From the NCBI RefSeq assembly GCF_020907275.1, contig NZ_JAJJWI010000022.1, positions 1-64,000 on the forward strand: a stretch of DNA of 64,000 nt. Direction: 5' to 3'. Position numbers and translations under genes: made by a program. The notes beneath the pieces were generated by a model. It saw nothing but the letters and a program-made list of their open reading frames with translations. It made no database searches and was not told where the DNA came from. Positions 17,557 to 25,824 of this stretch are shown here, one piece after another (within the stretch, counting starts at the first letter, position 1; every line of letters begins with the position of its first letter). The DNA comes from Pontibacter silvestris. GTDB taxonomy: Bacteria > Bacteroidota > Bacteroidia > Cytophagales > Hymenobacteraceae.

Positions 17557-18912
17557 CTAATGCTCTGATGTTTTCGAAAAAGCACCGTTTATAAGTTTTT
17601 GGATAAACCCCTTTTGCTCCCCCCAGTACAGGTGAATGTAAGAGGCAGTAGTCTGCTGCTTTTGGTAGATAGTACATGGAGCCGCCATACCTTTTGCGGT
17701 CGTGATCTGGCATGTCAGAATTTCTGCCTTATCCAGTTCAAGACAGGTAGAGTAATGAAATTCATGACCTTTTATCTCCATGTCATCCAGTTTAACACAG
17801 CGGTAGCCTAAGTGCAGCTTTGGCTTATCCATAGAGGTAGCCAGGTGCAGGAAGTTTGCCATCTTAAACTCCTGCCCGGCAGTATCAATGATAGACCTGC
17901 TCAGGTACATCATTCCGCCGCACTCCGCATAAGTTTTCCCGCCGTTTTCGCAGTACGCCCGAATAGCATGTAGCATACTTTTGTTCTGGCTCAACTGCTC
18001 CAGGAAAAGCTCCGGGTATCCTCCGGCTAAATACAACAGGTCGCACTCTGGGAGGACTTTATCCTGTAGAGGACTAAAGAAAATAACCTGCCCCAGTTGG
18101 CGCAGCGTCTCCAAATTTTCATGGTACGTAAAGCTAAATGCCTCATCAAGTGCTACGGCAATCTTGAGCTTTGTTTTTGGTGAACCTATAGAAACAGCTG
18201 CATCCATTAATTGGGGAAGAGGTTGATTTGTGATCTCCAGCAGCCGATCCAGGTTTACTGTTTCTGATATAGCGGCTGCAATCTTATCACAGAGCGCATC
18301 AAAATCTATACTAGAGGAGGTGCTCAAGCCTAAGTGCCGGGACGGAATCTGTATCTCTTCCTGGTGCGGCAGATACCCTAATGCTTCAACTCCCGCATCC
18401 TGGCAGGCATCCTGCAGGAAATTATAATGCGAGGCGGAGTTAACATTGTTGAAGATGACACCTTTCAGTGTAATGCCATCATAAAAGTTTTTAAAGCCAT
18501 AGATCAAAGGCGCAGCGGAGTAGGCCATGGCTTTCGCGTTGATCACAAGGATAATAGGAATACCGAGGAGGGTGGCTATTTCGGCGCTGCTTCCTCTCAT
18601 TTTCTCTGCTCCATCAAATAACCCCATCACACCCTCTGTTACCGCAACCTCTGCCCCAGCAGTATACTTCTGGTAGATTTGCTTTACATGTGCTGCACTT
18701 GCCATAAACGTATCGAGGTTAATGCTGACTTGTCGCGCGGCTATTTTGTGGTGCATAGGGTCCAGGTAATCCGGCCCACATTTAAAAGGCTGCACTTTTA
18801 GGCCCCTGCTGGCTAATGCACGCAGCAAACCTAAGGTAACGGTTGTTTTTCCAGAGCCGCTGGAGGGCGCAGCAATCAGGAAGTGGGACTTGTGTGCTGT
18901 AGGATGCGGCAT
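17557..18912 (-). CDS. cobB: Cobyrinate a,c-diamide synthase
   Basis: Amidates the a and c side chains of cobyrinic acid (or of hydrogenobyrinic acid, in the aerobic route) using glutamine and ATP. The N-terminal dethiobiotin-synthase-like ATPase domain shows PSSGSGKTTVTLGLLRAL and KCGPDYLDPMHH. The C-terminal class I glutamine amidotransferase domain has the nucleophile Cys in YAECGGMMYL and the phrase GHEFHYS, with HLYW near the end providing the catalytic His. Full length at 451 residues. It is the last gene of the five-gene run beginning at cobQ, two bases after the NTPase gene. Confidence 0.95.
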   Translation of the reverse strand: MPHPTAHKSHFLIAAPSSGSGKTTVTLGLLRALASRGLKVQPFKCGPDYLDPMHHKIAARQVSINLDTFMASAAHVKQIYQKYTAGAEVAVTEGVMGLFDGAEKMRGSSAEIATLLGIPIILVINAKAMAYSAAPLIYGFKNFYDGITLKGVIFNNVNSASHYNFLQDACQDAGVEALGYLPHQEEIQIPSRHLGLSTSSSIDFDALCDKIAAAISETVNLDRLLEITNQPLPQLMDAAVSIGSPKTKLKIAVALDEAFSFTYHENLETLRQLGQVIFFSPLQDKVLPECDLLYLAGGYPELFLEQLSQNKSMLHAIRAYCENGGKTYAECGGMMYLSRSIIDTAGQEFKMANFLHLATSMDKPKLHLGYRCVKLDDMEIKGHEFHYSTCLELDKAEILTCQITTAKGMAAPCTIYQKQQTTASYIHLYWGEQKGFIQKLINGAFSKTSEH

Positions 18913-18914
18913 AG

Positions 18915-19442
18915 CTAAATATGAGAAATTACAAAGTTCACCCTTTCGGCAACGGAGGCCTTCGGCAACTCTACGATAGTGTAACGGAGCGATTGATACG
19001 TTTCTTTAATGGCGTGAAATAAAATAACGGCCTCTTCAAAAGTTTGCCAGCGTTCGCTGTCATTTACGTAAATGTCCTGCCACGGAGGCGCGAGGAAGAC
19101 AAGGGGGCTGTACCTGTTTTGCTGCATCGCCTGTTCATATACTTCATCCACAGGTTGCGCTGCTACTTTCAGGTAAGAGATGATATCCGGTATTCCTCTG
19201 TCGAAGAAAGTAGTACGCGAAGTTGTATGGGCGTGGCCAAAATCCTGAATCATTCGCTCCAATACTTTCCGGGCAAAGCAGGGGAGGTTCCCCCACGGGA
19301 GGCAATCACTTCCCTTCGCTATCTCTTCGATGATCAGCTGCCGGGAAGCCTCTTCGGAGACATTATATCCCTTTTGATGTAATGCCTGCAGGAGGGTGGT
19401 TTTACCTGCTCCTGGCCCTCCTGAAATAATGTATTTATGCAT
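18915..19442 (-). CDS. AAA-type NTPase/kinase of unknown function embedded in the B12 operon
   Basis: P-loop protein of 175 residues resembling the AAA_28 domain group. The Walker A motif GGPGAGKTT lies at residues 8-16, RTTFFDRGIPD near residue 97 looks like the Walker B and substrate-binding region of small kinases, and RYSPLVFLAPPWQDIY near residue 130 resembles the lid region of kinase-like ATPases. No signal or membrane segment. It sits 28 bases after cbiB and 2 bases before cobB, so it is co-transcribed with corrinoid genes. Its substrate is unknown; a kinase supplying a phosphorylated B12 precursor such as threonine phosphate is one guess. Confidence 0.75.
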   Translation of the reverse strand: MHKYIISGGPGAGKTTLLQALHQKGYNVSEEASRQLIIEEIAKGSDCLPWGNLPCFARKVLERMIQDFGHAHTTSRTTFFDRGIPDIISYLKVAAQPVDEVYEQAMQQNRYSPLVFLAPPWQDIYVNDSERWQTFEEAVILFHAIKETYQSLRYTIVELPKASVAERVNFVISHI

Positions 19443-19469
19443 GCTTGCTTCGCCGGGTAACGTTTACTT

Positions 19470-20408
19470 TTACAGCACAAGAAAAGCCATCAGCATAATG
19501 CCTGCCACCATAACGAAGCAGGTACCGTGGTTTATCCTGCTGACGCGGTAGATTTCCTGGTGCTTGATTACTCTGTCCTGCTCGCCAATATAAGGCTTAT
19601 CCACCAGTACGCCATGGTATACATTAGGTCCTCCGAACTGGCAGTTTAATATACCGGCCAGTGCTGCCTCCGGGTATCCGGCATTAGGGCTTTTGTGTTT
19701 GTTCCCGTACTTCAAGACAAAAACGAGCCCCTGCCAGCATATGCTTACCAGCGCCATAAGCAAGGCGGTGATACGGGCAGGTATAAAGTTGGCTACATCA
19801 TCGAGGCGGGCGGCAAACTTGCCAAACTGCTCATACCTGTCGTTTCGATAGCCCAGCATGGAATCCATGGTGTTGATCATTTTGTAGGTCATCATGCCGG
19901 GTACGCCAGCCAAGGCAAAATAGAAAAGGGGGGCAATCACGCCATCGCTTAAGTTCTCCGACATGGTTTCGAGCACGGCAATCCTGATTTGCTGCGGGCT
20001 TAGTTGAGACGTGTCGCGGCCTACAATGCGGGAGAGTTGTTTCCTTCCGGCCTCCAGCCCCTGTGTGTGCAGCACCTGAAACACCTTACGGCCCTCGTCT
20101 ACCAGCCCTCTGTTAGCCAGGCCATAAAAGACAAAGATACCTGCAAAAAGAAGGTAGAGGTATGGGTGGAGCGAAAGCAACATTTCACCCACAGTTGAGA
20201 AAGTGAAAAAAGTTAGCAGGCACAGCGCCAGTGTTAGCAGCATACCCTTCAGGAACCTATACTTAAGTTTGTTCAGGAGCTGCTCTCCTTTGTAAATAAG
20301 GTTTCCGAATACCCTCACCGGATGCGGCAGGTTCTCCGGGTCTCCAACAAGCAGGTCCAGCAGGTATCCGGCGGCAAGCGGAATGATTAGGAGCAGTGCT
20401 TGTTCCAT
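19470..20408 (-). CDS. cbiB: Adenosylcobinamide-phosphate synthase
   Basis: Inner-membrane enzyme attaching (R)-1-amino-2-propanol O-2-phosphate (or ethanolamine phosphate) to adenosylcobyric acid. The N terminus has the family signature DLLVGDPENLPHPVRVFG, and the middle has SENLSDGVIAPLFYFALAGVPG followed by YKMINTMDSMLGYRNDRY, both strongly conserved. Several hydrophobic segments; 312 residues is normal. Its start overlaps the end of the upstream decarboxylase gene by 22 bases. Confidence 0.96.
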   Translation of the reverse strand: MEQALLLIIPLAAGYLLDLLVGDPENLPHPVRVFGNLIYKGEQLLNKLKYRFLKGMLLTLALCLLTFFTFSTVGEMLLSLHPYLYLLFAGIFVFYGLANRGLVDEGRKVFQVLHTQGLEAGRKQLSRIVGRDTSQLSPQQIRIAVLETMSENLSDGVIAPLFYFALAGVPGMMTYKMINTMDSMLGYRNDRYEQFGKFAARLDDVANFIPARITALLMALVSICWQGLVFVLKYGNKHKSPNAGYPEAALAGILNCQFGGPNVYHGVLVDKPYIGEQDRVIKHQEIYRVSRINHGTCFVMVAGIMLMAFLVL

Positions 20409-21409
20409 GTCGTCAGGGCTTGAATAAGTAACTGATTTCTGGCAGGTGTCAGGGTGGCTACTCTAAAGTGCTTCTCGTTTAATCCCCTGAAGTTGCTCGC
20501 ATCGCGGATCAGTATACCATGCTTTTCCACGAGGTATTGCTTTAATTCGGCTGCAGTGCTATGTGCTGTTTCAGCCAGAAAAAAATGGGTGTGGCTTTCG
20601 TGCACTTTAACGCCTGCCTCTTGTTGCAGCTGGAATGTAAGGGCCTCTTTATCCTTTAACAGCTGTCTGAGAGGCAATTGGATATGCTTGTAATTGTCAA
20701 AGATGTATTTGCCTGCTGCTATCGCCAATGCGTTCACGGACCACGGGAACTTGAGGTCTCTTAGCTGGGCACTCCGTTTCTCATGGGCCACGATATAGCC
20801 CAGGCGCAATCCGGGTATGGCAAAGGCCTTGGTCATAGAGCGCAGCAAGAGTAAATTCTCATAGCGGATAAGTAAGGGGATGGCTGTTTCTATGGATATT
20901 GTGAACTCGATAAAAGCCTCATCCAGCACAAACAGTGTCTGTGGATTTCTGTCGATCAACTCTTCTAAAGGAAAATATACGCTGCCCGTGGGGTTGTTAG
21001 GATTACAGATAAATAGCAGGTCTGTTTCTAATCTGGGAATACTGTTAAGTTTGTCCCAAGGCATAAACTCTACCTGGTGCTGATGCATCCGGCAGGCGTC
21101 TTCGTACTCGGCAAAAGCTGGTGTGGCAATCGTAGTTCTCTGGCCCCTAAATGCCTGCGCTACTAAATAAACGCTTTCTGTGGTGCCGTTGCTGATGAGT
21201 ACCTGCCCTGGTTTTAAATGGTAATGCTGTGCCACCTGCTCACTTAAGCTCTCTGCCAGAACTTCCGGGTACTTCTGTACGAGGTGCCACTGGTTAAAAA
21301 GATGCTCTTTCATGCCTGCGGGTTCACCGCCGTACCATACATTGGTGCTGAAATCTGCTATAATCTTATGCTTGTAACGATAGGAATCGTCTCCGTGTCC
21401 GTGTAGCAT
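20387..21409 (-). CDS. cobD: Threonine-phosphate decarboxylase-like PLP enzyme (CobD/CobC type)
   Basis: Class I/II aminotransferase-fold enzyme that decarboxylates L-threonine O-3-phosphate to the aminopropanol phosphate used by CbiB. The N terminus MLHGHGDDSYRY and FSTNVWYGG match the usual HGG and FSxNxNP segments in a divergent form. FICNPNNPTGS and FVLDEAFIEF are cofactor-binding blocks; the Schiff-base Lys is in RSMTKAFAIPGLRLGY. Length 340 is typical. Histidinol-phosphate aminotransferase is the close alternative, but the position between cobQ and cbiB favours the B12 role. Confidence 0.88.
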   Translation of the reverse strand: MLHGHGDDSYRYKHKIIADFSTNVWYGGEPAGMKEHLFNQWHLVQKYPEVLAESLSEQVAQHYHLKPGQVLISNGTTESVYLVAQAFRGQRTTIATPAFAEYEDACRMHQHQVEFMPWDKLNSIPRLETDLLFICNPNNPTGSVYFPLEELIDRNPQTLFVLDEAFIEFTISIETAIPLLIRYENLLLLRSMTKAFAIPGLRLGYIVAHEKRSAQLRDLKFPWSVNALAIAAGKYIFDNYKHIQLPLRQLLKDKEALTFQLQQEAGVKVHESHTHFFLAETAHSTAAELKQYLVEKHGILIRDASNFRGLNEKHFRVATLTPARNQLLIQALTTWNKHCS

Positions 21410-21413
21410 ATAC

Positions 21414-22901
21414 TCAATTATTTATCCGTAAGCTGTGGTATATCTTGTCCACATAAACATGTTCCCTGATAACGGCAGCCAGTTTGTCATACTGCTCTTC
21501 CTTGAACTGCTGATAGTCAAAGGCTTCTCCAGCCACTGAAGTGTAATCAGATAAAATATCATTTACTACGGCTGTGTTATCTAAAATCCCATGCAGATAA
21601 GTGCCCCAGCATTTCTTGTTAAGGAAAAGTCCATCGGTGCGGCCATCCGTGAAAAAATTAACAGGGTTTACTGCCGTGGTGGGAGTGCTGAGCCCCATGT
21701 GTATTTCATAACCTTTGCACTTCTCCGGGTAATTTCGGTAGGTAAAGTTACACTGTTGGGTGGTCTTTTCTGATTGAAGAACAGTGCGGACCGGTAAGAG
21801 CCCCAGCCCGGCAGTGCGCGCGATGCTACTTTCCACTTGATGTGGGTCTTCCACCACTTCCCCCATCATCTGGTATCCACCGCAAATACCGATAATTGTT
21901 TTCTCTTTCCTGTAGGCCTCGTAAATGGCCTGTGCCACGCCATTATTCTTGATCTGCACGAGATCCTCAATCGTGTTCTTGCTGCCCGGTAACACCACAA
22001 TGTCAGCTTTGGCTATTTCTGTGGGCTGATCGGTATAGTACAGGTTCACGCGCGGGTCTTTTTCCAGCCGATCAAAGTCTGAGAAATTAGACATTCTATT
22101 CATCCGGATAACGGCCACATTCACCTTGTCTGCTACTGCTGCCTTATGTTTTTTCTCCAGTGAAACAGAATCCTCCTCCTCTATAAAGATATTTTTGAAA
22201 TAGGGGAGAACGCCCACGACAGGAACTCCGCATAAACTTTCGATCATTTGTCTGCCCTCGTCAAACAGCCTGCTGTCGCCCCTGAATTTGTTGATGATGA
22301 TTCCTTTGATGCACTGTTTCTCTTCTGGCGTGAGCAGCGCTATGGTACCGTACAGACTGCCAAAAATACCGCCACGGTCAATATCGCCAATCAGGTATGT
22401 GGCGGCGCCGGCATGAAGTGCCATGCGCATGTTGGTGATATCGCGGTGCTTCAGGTTCAATTCTGAAATGCTGCCGGCTCCTTCCATTACAACAGGCGAA
22501 TATTGACTTGAAAGCCGATCAAAAGCTTGCTTTACTTCTAAAAACAGCTCTTGCCGGTTATTCCCCATAAAATAGTCGTAGGCTGACTGGGTTCCAACTG
22601 GTTTGCCATGAAGTACTACCTGAGAGGCTTTGTCGGTGGTTGGCTTCAGTAGCACGGGGTTCATATCGGTGTGGCAGGGGATACCGGCTGCTTCGGCTTG
22701 TACAGCCTGTGCTCTGCCTATTTCCAATCCCTCCGGCGTTGCGTAGCTATTCAACGACATATTCTGCGCCTTAAAAGGGGCAGGAGTATAGCCGTCCTGT
22801 TTAAAGATCCGGCAAAAGCCAGCCGCAACAACGCTTTTGCCAACATCGGAGGCAGTCCCGACAAACATGATGGGGCGTAGCTCTAATTTTATTTTTTTCA
22901 T
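21414..22901 (-). CDS. cobQ: Cobyric acid synthase
   Basis: Glutamine-dependent amidation of side chains b, d, e and g of adenosylcobyrinate a,c-diamide. The N-terminal ATPase domain carries GTASDVGKSVVAAGFCRI and FKAQNMSLNSY. The C-terminal amidotransferase domain has the nucleophile Cys in IGICGGYQMMG and the catalytic His region in GTYLHGILDN. Full length at 495 residues. It is the first gene of the run cobQ, cobD, cbiB, NTPase, cobB. No cobalamin riboswitch is visible in the 300 bases upstream. Confidence 0.96.
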   Translation of the reverse strand: MKKIKLELRPIMFVGTASDVGKSVVAAGFCRIFKQDGYTPAPFKAQNMSLNSYATPEGLEIGRAQAVQAEAAGIPCHTDMNPVLLKPTTDKASQVVLHGKPVGTQSAYDYFMGNNRQELFLEVKQAFDRLSSQYSPVVMEGAGSISELNLKHRDITNMRMALHAGAATYLIGDIDRGGIFGSLYGTIALLTPEEKQCIKGIIINKFRGDSRLFDEGRQMIESLCGVPVVGVLPYFKNIFIEEEDSVSLEKKHKAAVADKVNVAVIRMNRMSNFSDFDRLEKDPRVNLYYTDQPTEIAKADIVVLPGSKNTIEDLVQIKNNGVAQAIYEAYRKEKTIIGICGGYQMMGEVVEDPHQVESSIARTAGLGLLPVRTVLQSEKTTQQCNFTYRNYPEKCKGYEIHMGLSTPTTAVNPVNFFTDGRTDGLFLNKKCWGTYLHGILDNTAVVNDILSDYTSVAGEAFDYQQFKEEQYDKLAAVIREHVYVDKIYHSLRINN

Positions 22902-23208
22902 TTCGTCTGCAAGCTTAACACTTTTACCGGAAATTTTGCAATAGACTTAGTAATGGATTCCATTTATAAAAGGAATGAAGGCTTATCTCTCTTTTAGGCT
23001 TTTCAGGAATCAATAGGCCTTTACAATACTTGCCTTGAGATACGAAAGGAATAGGTTGCAGACAAAACGGCTATTGATTTACGTGTTTGCTTAAGAAGGA
23101 TTATTTACTGTCGTTAAAGTAGGTAATCCTAATACAACTGTTCTAAACGGAAGCGCTTTATCTACGTTAAAATTTATAATACTAATTAATAACCATAAAC
23201 ATTCTACT
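22902..23208. other. Divergent intergenic region between cobQ and the disordered-protein gene
   Basis: Both flanking genes read outward. I looked for a B12 box on the cobQ side and found none. No clear TAnnTTTG box was found on either strand. It probably holds two promoters. Confidence 0.4.
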
Positions 23209-24030
23209 ATGGAAAGAAACGAGAAAGACCGCTACTACCAAAACGGTTACAGCAGTGACAACAGACGTAATTTTGATTATAACGACAGATCACATGGACG
23301 TGACTTAAGACACCAGTTCGAGCAAGAGTATCGGAACCGTTTTGAGCACGATCATTATAACGACAATCAAAGAGATAGAGATTTTAACAGTCGTAGCTTT
23401 AACGATAATAATCGTTCTAACCGTTCCAATAACAGTTATTATCGCAGCCGTGACTATGAAATGGAGCGAAATTATTATGATAACACCAGGGGCAACAGTG
23501 GCAACCTCGGTAATGTTAGACAGGGCTATGGTATTTCCAGCTTCGCAGGCACTTCAGACCGCTTCAACACCTTAAACAACCCTCAGCGAGAAAGAAATGT
23601 GCAGCAGGAACAAGGTTATTTATCTGACCAGGGGCGTGAAAACAGAAGCACCCGCTACAGAAATCCAGATGATAACTTTAACTATGGCGAAGAAATGTCC
23701 AAAAGAAGATTCTCTGATTTTGGCTCTATGAGTGATAGGGGTGGTTTTGGTAATTCTGGTGTACACTCCAACAGAGGAGTCCCTAACTACAGTATGCGAA
23801 ACTTTGACGAAGGTTATGGTGCCGGTATGGGAAGTTCTTATGGCGGTAAAAATTATGGCGGTGGCTCTGGGTATGCAGGAGGCAGCAGAGGTACTAATAC
23901 TACTTACAGCAATTCATCCGGTAACTTTGGTGGTTCTGGCTCTATGGGCGTTACTGGTACTAATTACCATAACAGCTTTTCTACAGGTTCAGATCGGGGT
24001 GGTTACGTAAACAATGACCCAAACTATTAA
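23209..24030 (+). CDS. Low-complexity Asn/Gly/Arg/Tyr-rich protein, unrecognised
   Basis: Not assigned to a known family. The 273 residues contain almost no hydrophobic core, no signal peptide and no membrane segment, and are predicted by eye to be disordered throughout. Residues 1-100 are rich in Asn, Asp, Arg and Tyr with many charged pairs (for example DNQRDRDFNSRSFNDNN). Residues about 170-273 are Gly/Ser/Tyr/Asn-rich (SSYGGKNYGGGSGYAGGS). The composition recalls RNA-binding or condensate-forming low-complexity proteins, and some stress-induced proteins of this bacterial group, but that is analogy only. It is monocistronic, has its own terminator at 24037-24069, and lies next to a tRNA array. 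Confidence 0.7.
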   Translation: MERNEKDRYYQNGYSSDNRRNFDYNDRSHGRDLRHQFEQEYRNRFEHDHYNDNQRDRDFNSRSFNDNNRSNRSNNSYYRSRDYEMERNYYDNTRGNSGNLGNVRQGYGISSFAGTSDRFNTLNNPQRERNVQQEQGYLSDQGRENRSTRYRNPDDNFNYGEEMSKRRFSDFGSMSDRGGFGNSGVHSNRGVPNYSMRNFDEGYGAGMGSSYGGKNYGGGSGYAGGSRGTNTTYSNSSGNFGGSGSMGVTGTNYHNSFSTGSDRGGYVNNDPNY

Positions 24031-24036
24031 AAAACA

Positions 24037-24069
24037 AAATAACCTGCCTTTACTCAGGGCAGGTTATTT
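24037..24069 (+). terminator. Terminator after the low-complexity protein gene
   Basis: Arms 24037-24048 and 24058-24069 pair perfectly over 12 bp (AAATAACCTGCC with its complement), 9-base loop, ending in a T-rich stretch 7 bases after the stop codon. Confidence 0.85.
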
Positions 24070-24161
24070 TATATAGATGCAACTGTTCCATCAATTATGA
24101 AACAGAATAGAAACAAAAAAGAAAAAGGCCAATTTCTGAGATGGAAACAGCCATAAAAGCA

Positions 24162-24193
24162 AAAAGGCTTGCAAAAAAATTTGCAAGCCTTTT
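24162..24193 (-). terminator. Terminator of the tRNA-Asp array
   Basis: Arms 24162-24175 and 24180-24193 form a 14-bp perfect hairpin with a 4-base loop, immediately 3' (minus strand) of the last tRNA. The minus-strand 3' arm ends in TTTT followed by TGCTTTT. Confidence 0.85.
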
Positions 24194-24196
24194 ATG

Positions 24197-24270
24197 CGGT
24201 CTGGACGGGACTCGAACCCGCGACCTCCGCCGTGACAGGGCGGCATTCTAACCAACTGAACTACCAGACC
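24197..24270 (-). tRNA. tRNA-Asp (GTC), copy 4 in transcription order
   Basis: The minus strand folds as a 74-base cloverleaf: acceptor GGTCTGG with CCAGACC, anticodon stem GCCGC/GCGGC-like arm with loop CTGTCAC giving anticodon GTC, T arm GCGGGTTCGAGTCCCGT, and discriminator G, which suits tRNA-Asp. CCA is not encoded. Confidence 0.97.
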
Positions 24271-24322
24271 AATACTTTTTGAAAAGAACCTTTTGCTCTT
24301 GAAAATTTACCGCAATTTCTTG

Positions 24323-24396
24323 CGGTCTGGACGGGACTCGAACCCGCGACCTCCGCCGTGACAGGGCGGCATTCTAACCAACTGAACTACCAGACC
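24323..24396 (-). tRNA. tRNA-Asp (GTC), copy 3
   Basis: Sequence identical to the copy at 24197-24270, including the G discriminator and absence of encoded CCA. Confidence 0.97.
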
Positions 24397-24448
24397 AATA
24401 CTTTTTGAAAAGAACCTTTTGCTCTTGAAAATTTACCGCAATTTCTTG

Positions 24449-24522
24449 CGGTCTGGACGGGACTCGAACCCGCGACCTCCGCCGTGACAGGGCGGCATTC
24501 TAACCAACTGAACTACCAGACC
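24449..24522 (-). tRNA. tRNA-Asp (GTC), copy 2
   Basis: Sequence identical to the other copies; anticodon GTC. Confidence 0.97.
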
Positions 24523-24574
24523 AATACTTTTTGAAAAGAACCTTTTGCTCTTGAAAATTTACCGCAATTTCTTG

Positions 24575-24648
24575 CGGTCTGGACGGGACTCGAACCCGCG
24601 ACCTCCGCCGTGACAGGGCGGCATTCTAACCAACTGAACTACCAGACC
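24575..24648 (-). tRNA. tRNA-Asp (GTC), copy 1 (promoter-proximal)
   Basis: Sequence identical to the other copies; the upstream flank differs because it is the array leader of about 30 bases. Confidence 0.97.
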
Positions 24649-24687
24649 TTCTTGTTGTTTTCTCTAACGCTGTTCGTTAAAGTGATG

Positions 24688-24718
24688 CAAAGGTATGTGC
24701 TAGATTTTTAATGTGCAA
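24688..24718 (-). promoter_or_regulatory. Bacteroidota-type promoter of the tRNA-Asp array
   Basis: On the minus strand TTG (24718-24716), 20 bases, then TACCTTTG (24695-24688), matching the -33 TTG and -7 TAnnTTTG consensus with correct spacing. Expected start of transcription is near 24681, about 30 bases before the first tRNA. Confidence 0.8.
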
Positions 24719-24815
24719 GAGGTAACGACAAATTACAGCTTAAATTTTAGAATAAAAAACGCAAACAACTCATTATCAAATATATTATTTTTTTAATTAA
24801 TTATAAAAGTCGCTC

Positions 24816-24850
24816 TTTGTTACCAGCATATAAGTAAACTGTTAAATTTG
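24816..24850 (+). promoter_or_regulatory. Probable accA promoter
   Basis: TTTG at 24816-24819 and TAAATTTG at 24843-24850, a perfect -7 box, 23 bases apart (slightly long). The -7 box lies 23 bases before the accA ATG. Confidence 0.5.
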
Positions 24851-24873
24851 TAGCTGTAATCAGCGAATATACT

Positions 24874-25824
24874 ATGCTTTTAGATTTCGAACAGCCAATC
24901 GCTGCCCTGGAGGGCAAACTGCAGGAAATGAAAAAACTGGCAAGCGAAAGCCAGGTAGATGTGTCAGAGGCAGTAAAAGCTCTGGAGGTAAAAATCAGAG
25001 ACCTAAAGAAAGAAACATATGCTAACCTAACCCGTTGGCAGCGTGTTCAGCTTTCCCGGCACCCCGACAGGCCCTACACGTTAGACTATATAGAAGGTAT
25101 AGCCGATAAGTTTGTTGAGCTGCACGGAGACCGAACTGTAGCCGATGACAAAGCAATGGTAGGTGGTTTTGGGGAGTTAGATGGCCGTAGCGTTATGTTT
25201 ATTGGGCAGCAGAAGGGACGTAATACCAAACAGCGCCAGTTGCGCAATTTTGGTATGGCAAACCCCGAAGGGTATCGCAAAGCACTCCGCCTGATGAAAC
25301 TTGCGGAGAAGTTTGGTAAACCTATTGTTACTTTTATAGACACCCCAGGTGCTTTCCCTGGCTTGGAGGCAGAAGAGCGTGGCCAGGGCGAGGCAATTGC
25401 CCGCAACCTGAAAGAAATGTTCATGCTAAAAGTACCTGTCATCTGTATCATTATAGGAGAGGGAGCTTCCGGTGGTGCTTTAGGTATTGCTATAGGTGAT
25501 CGTGTAATGATGCTGGAGAATACCTGGTATTCCGTTATCTCGCCGGAATCCTGCTCTTCCATTTTATGGAGAAGCTGGAACTATAAAGAGCAGGCTGCCG
25601 AAGCGCTTAAACTTACTGCTCAGGATATGCTTCAAAACAAGTTAATTGATGGCATAATTAAAGAACCTTTAGGCGGAGCGCATACGGAACCTGAGAAAAT
25701 GATGCGAACTCTTAAAAAAGAGATTGTAAAACTATTGAACGAAGTTGATGCCTTAGATACAGAAGAGCGTATTATTCAGCGTATTGAGAAGTTCTCTTCG
25801 ATGGGAGTAGTAGTAGAAGGCTAA
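24874..25824 (+). CDS. accA: Acetyl-CoA carboxylase, carboxyltransferase subunit alpha
   Basis: Alpha subunit of the carboxyltransferase that, with AccD, moves the carboxyl group from biotin to acetyl-CoA to give malonyl-CoA for fatty acid synthesis. The N-terminal 60 residues are the usual coiled helical extension (ending in [22 protein letters not shown]). The crotonase-like core shows [32 protein letters not shown] and [26 protein letters not shown], followed by [17 protein letters not shown] and [14 protein letters not shown], all hallmarks of AccA. The length of 316 is normal. Confidence 0.97.
   Translation: MLLDFEQPIAALEGKLQEMKKLASESQVDVSEAVKALEVKIRDLKKETYANLTRWQRVQLSRHPDRPYTLDYIEGIADKFVELHGDRTVADDKAMVGGFGELDGRSVMFIGQQKGRNTKQRQLRNFGMANPEGYRKALRLMKLAEKFGKPIVTFIDTPGAFPGLEAEERGQGEAIARNLKEMFMLKVPVICIIIGEGASGGALGIAIGDRVMMLENTWYSVISPESCSSILWRSWNYKEQAAEALKLTAQDMLQNKLIDGIIKEPLGGAHTEPEKMMRTLKKEIVKLLNEVDALDTEERIIQRIEKFSSMGVVVEG

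Larger units (their letters stand above)
24197..24648 (-). repeat. Tandem array of four tRNA-Asp genes, 126-bp unit
   Basis: Each unit is a 74-base tRNA plus a 52-base spacer. The three spacers (24271-24322, 24397-24448, 24523-24574) are identical by reading, and so are the four tRNA bodies; starts are exactly 126 bases apart. The array is read as one minus-strand transcript from the promoter at 24688-24718 to the terminator at 24162-24193. Confidence 0.95.

Noticed and set aside
22902-23208. Riboswitch upstream of cobQ
   Set aside because: No GACCTGCC-type B12 box, no GGTG or CCGCTGCTGTAA core on the minus strand.
24197-24648. Regularly spaced repeats that resemble a CRISPR array
   Set aside because: The repeat unit is a complete tRNA-Asp gene and the spacers are identical to one another, unlike CRISPR spacers. 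No cas genes are nearby.
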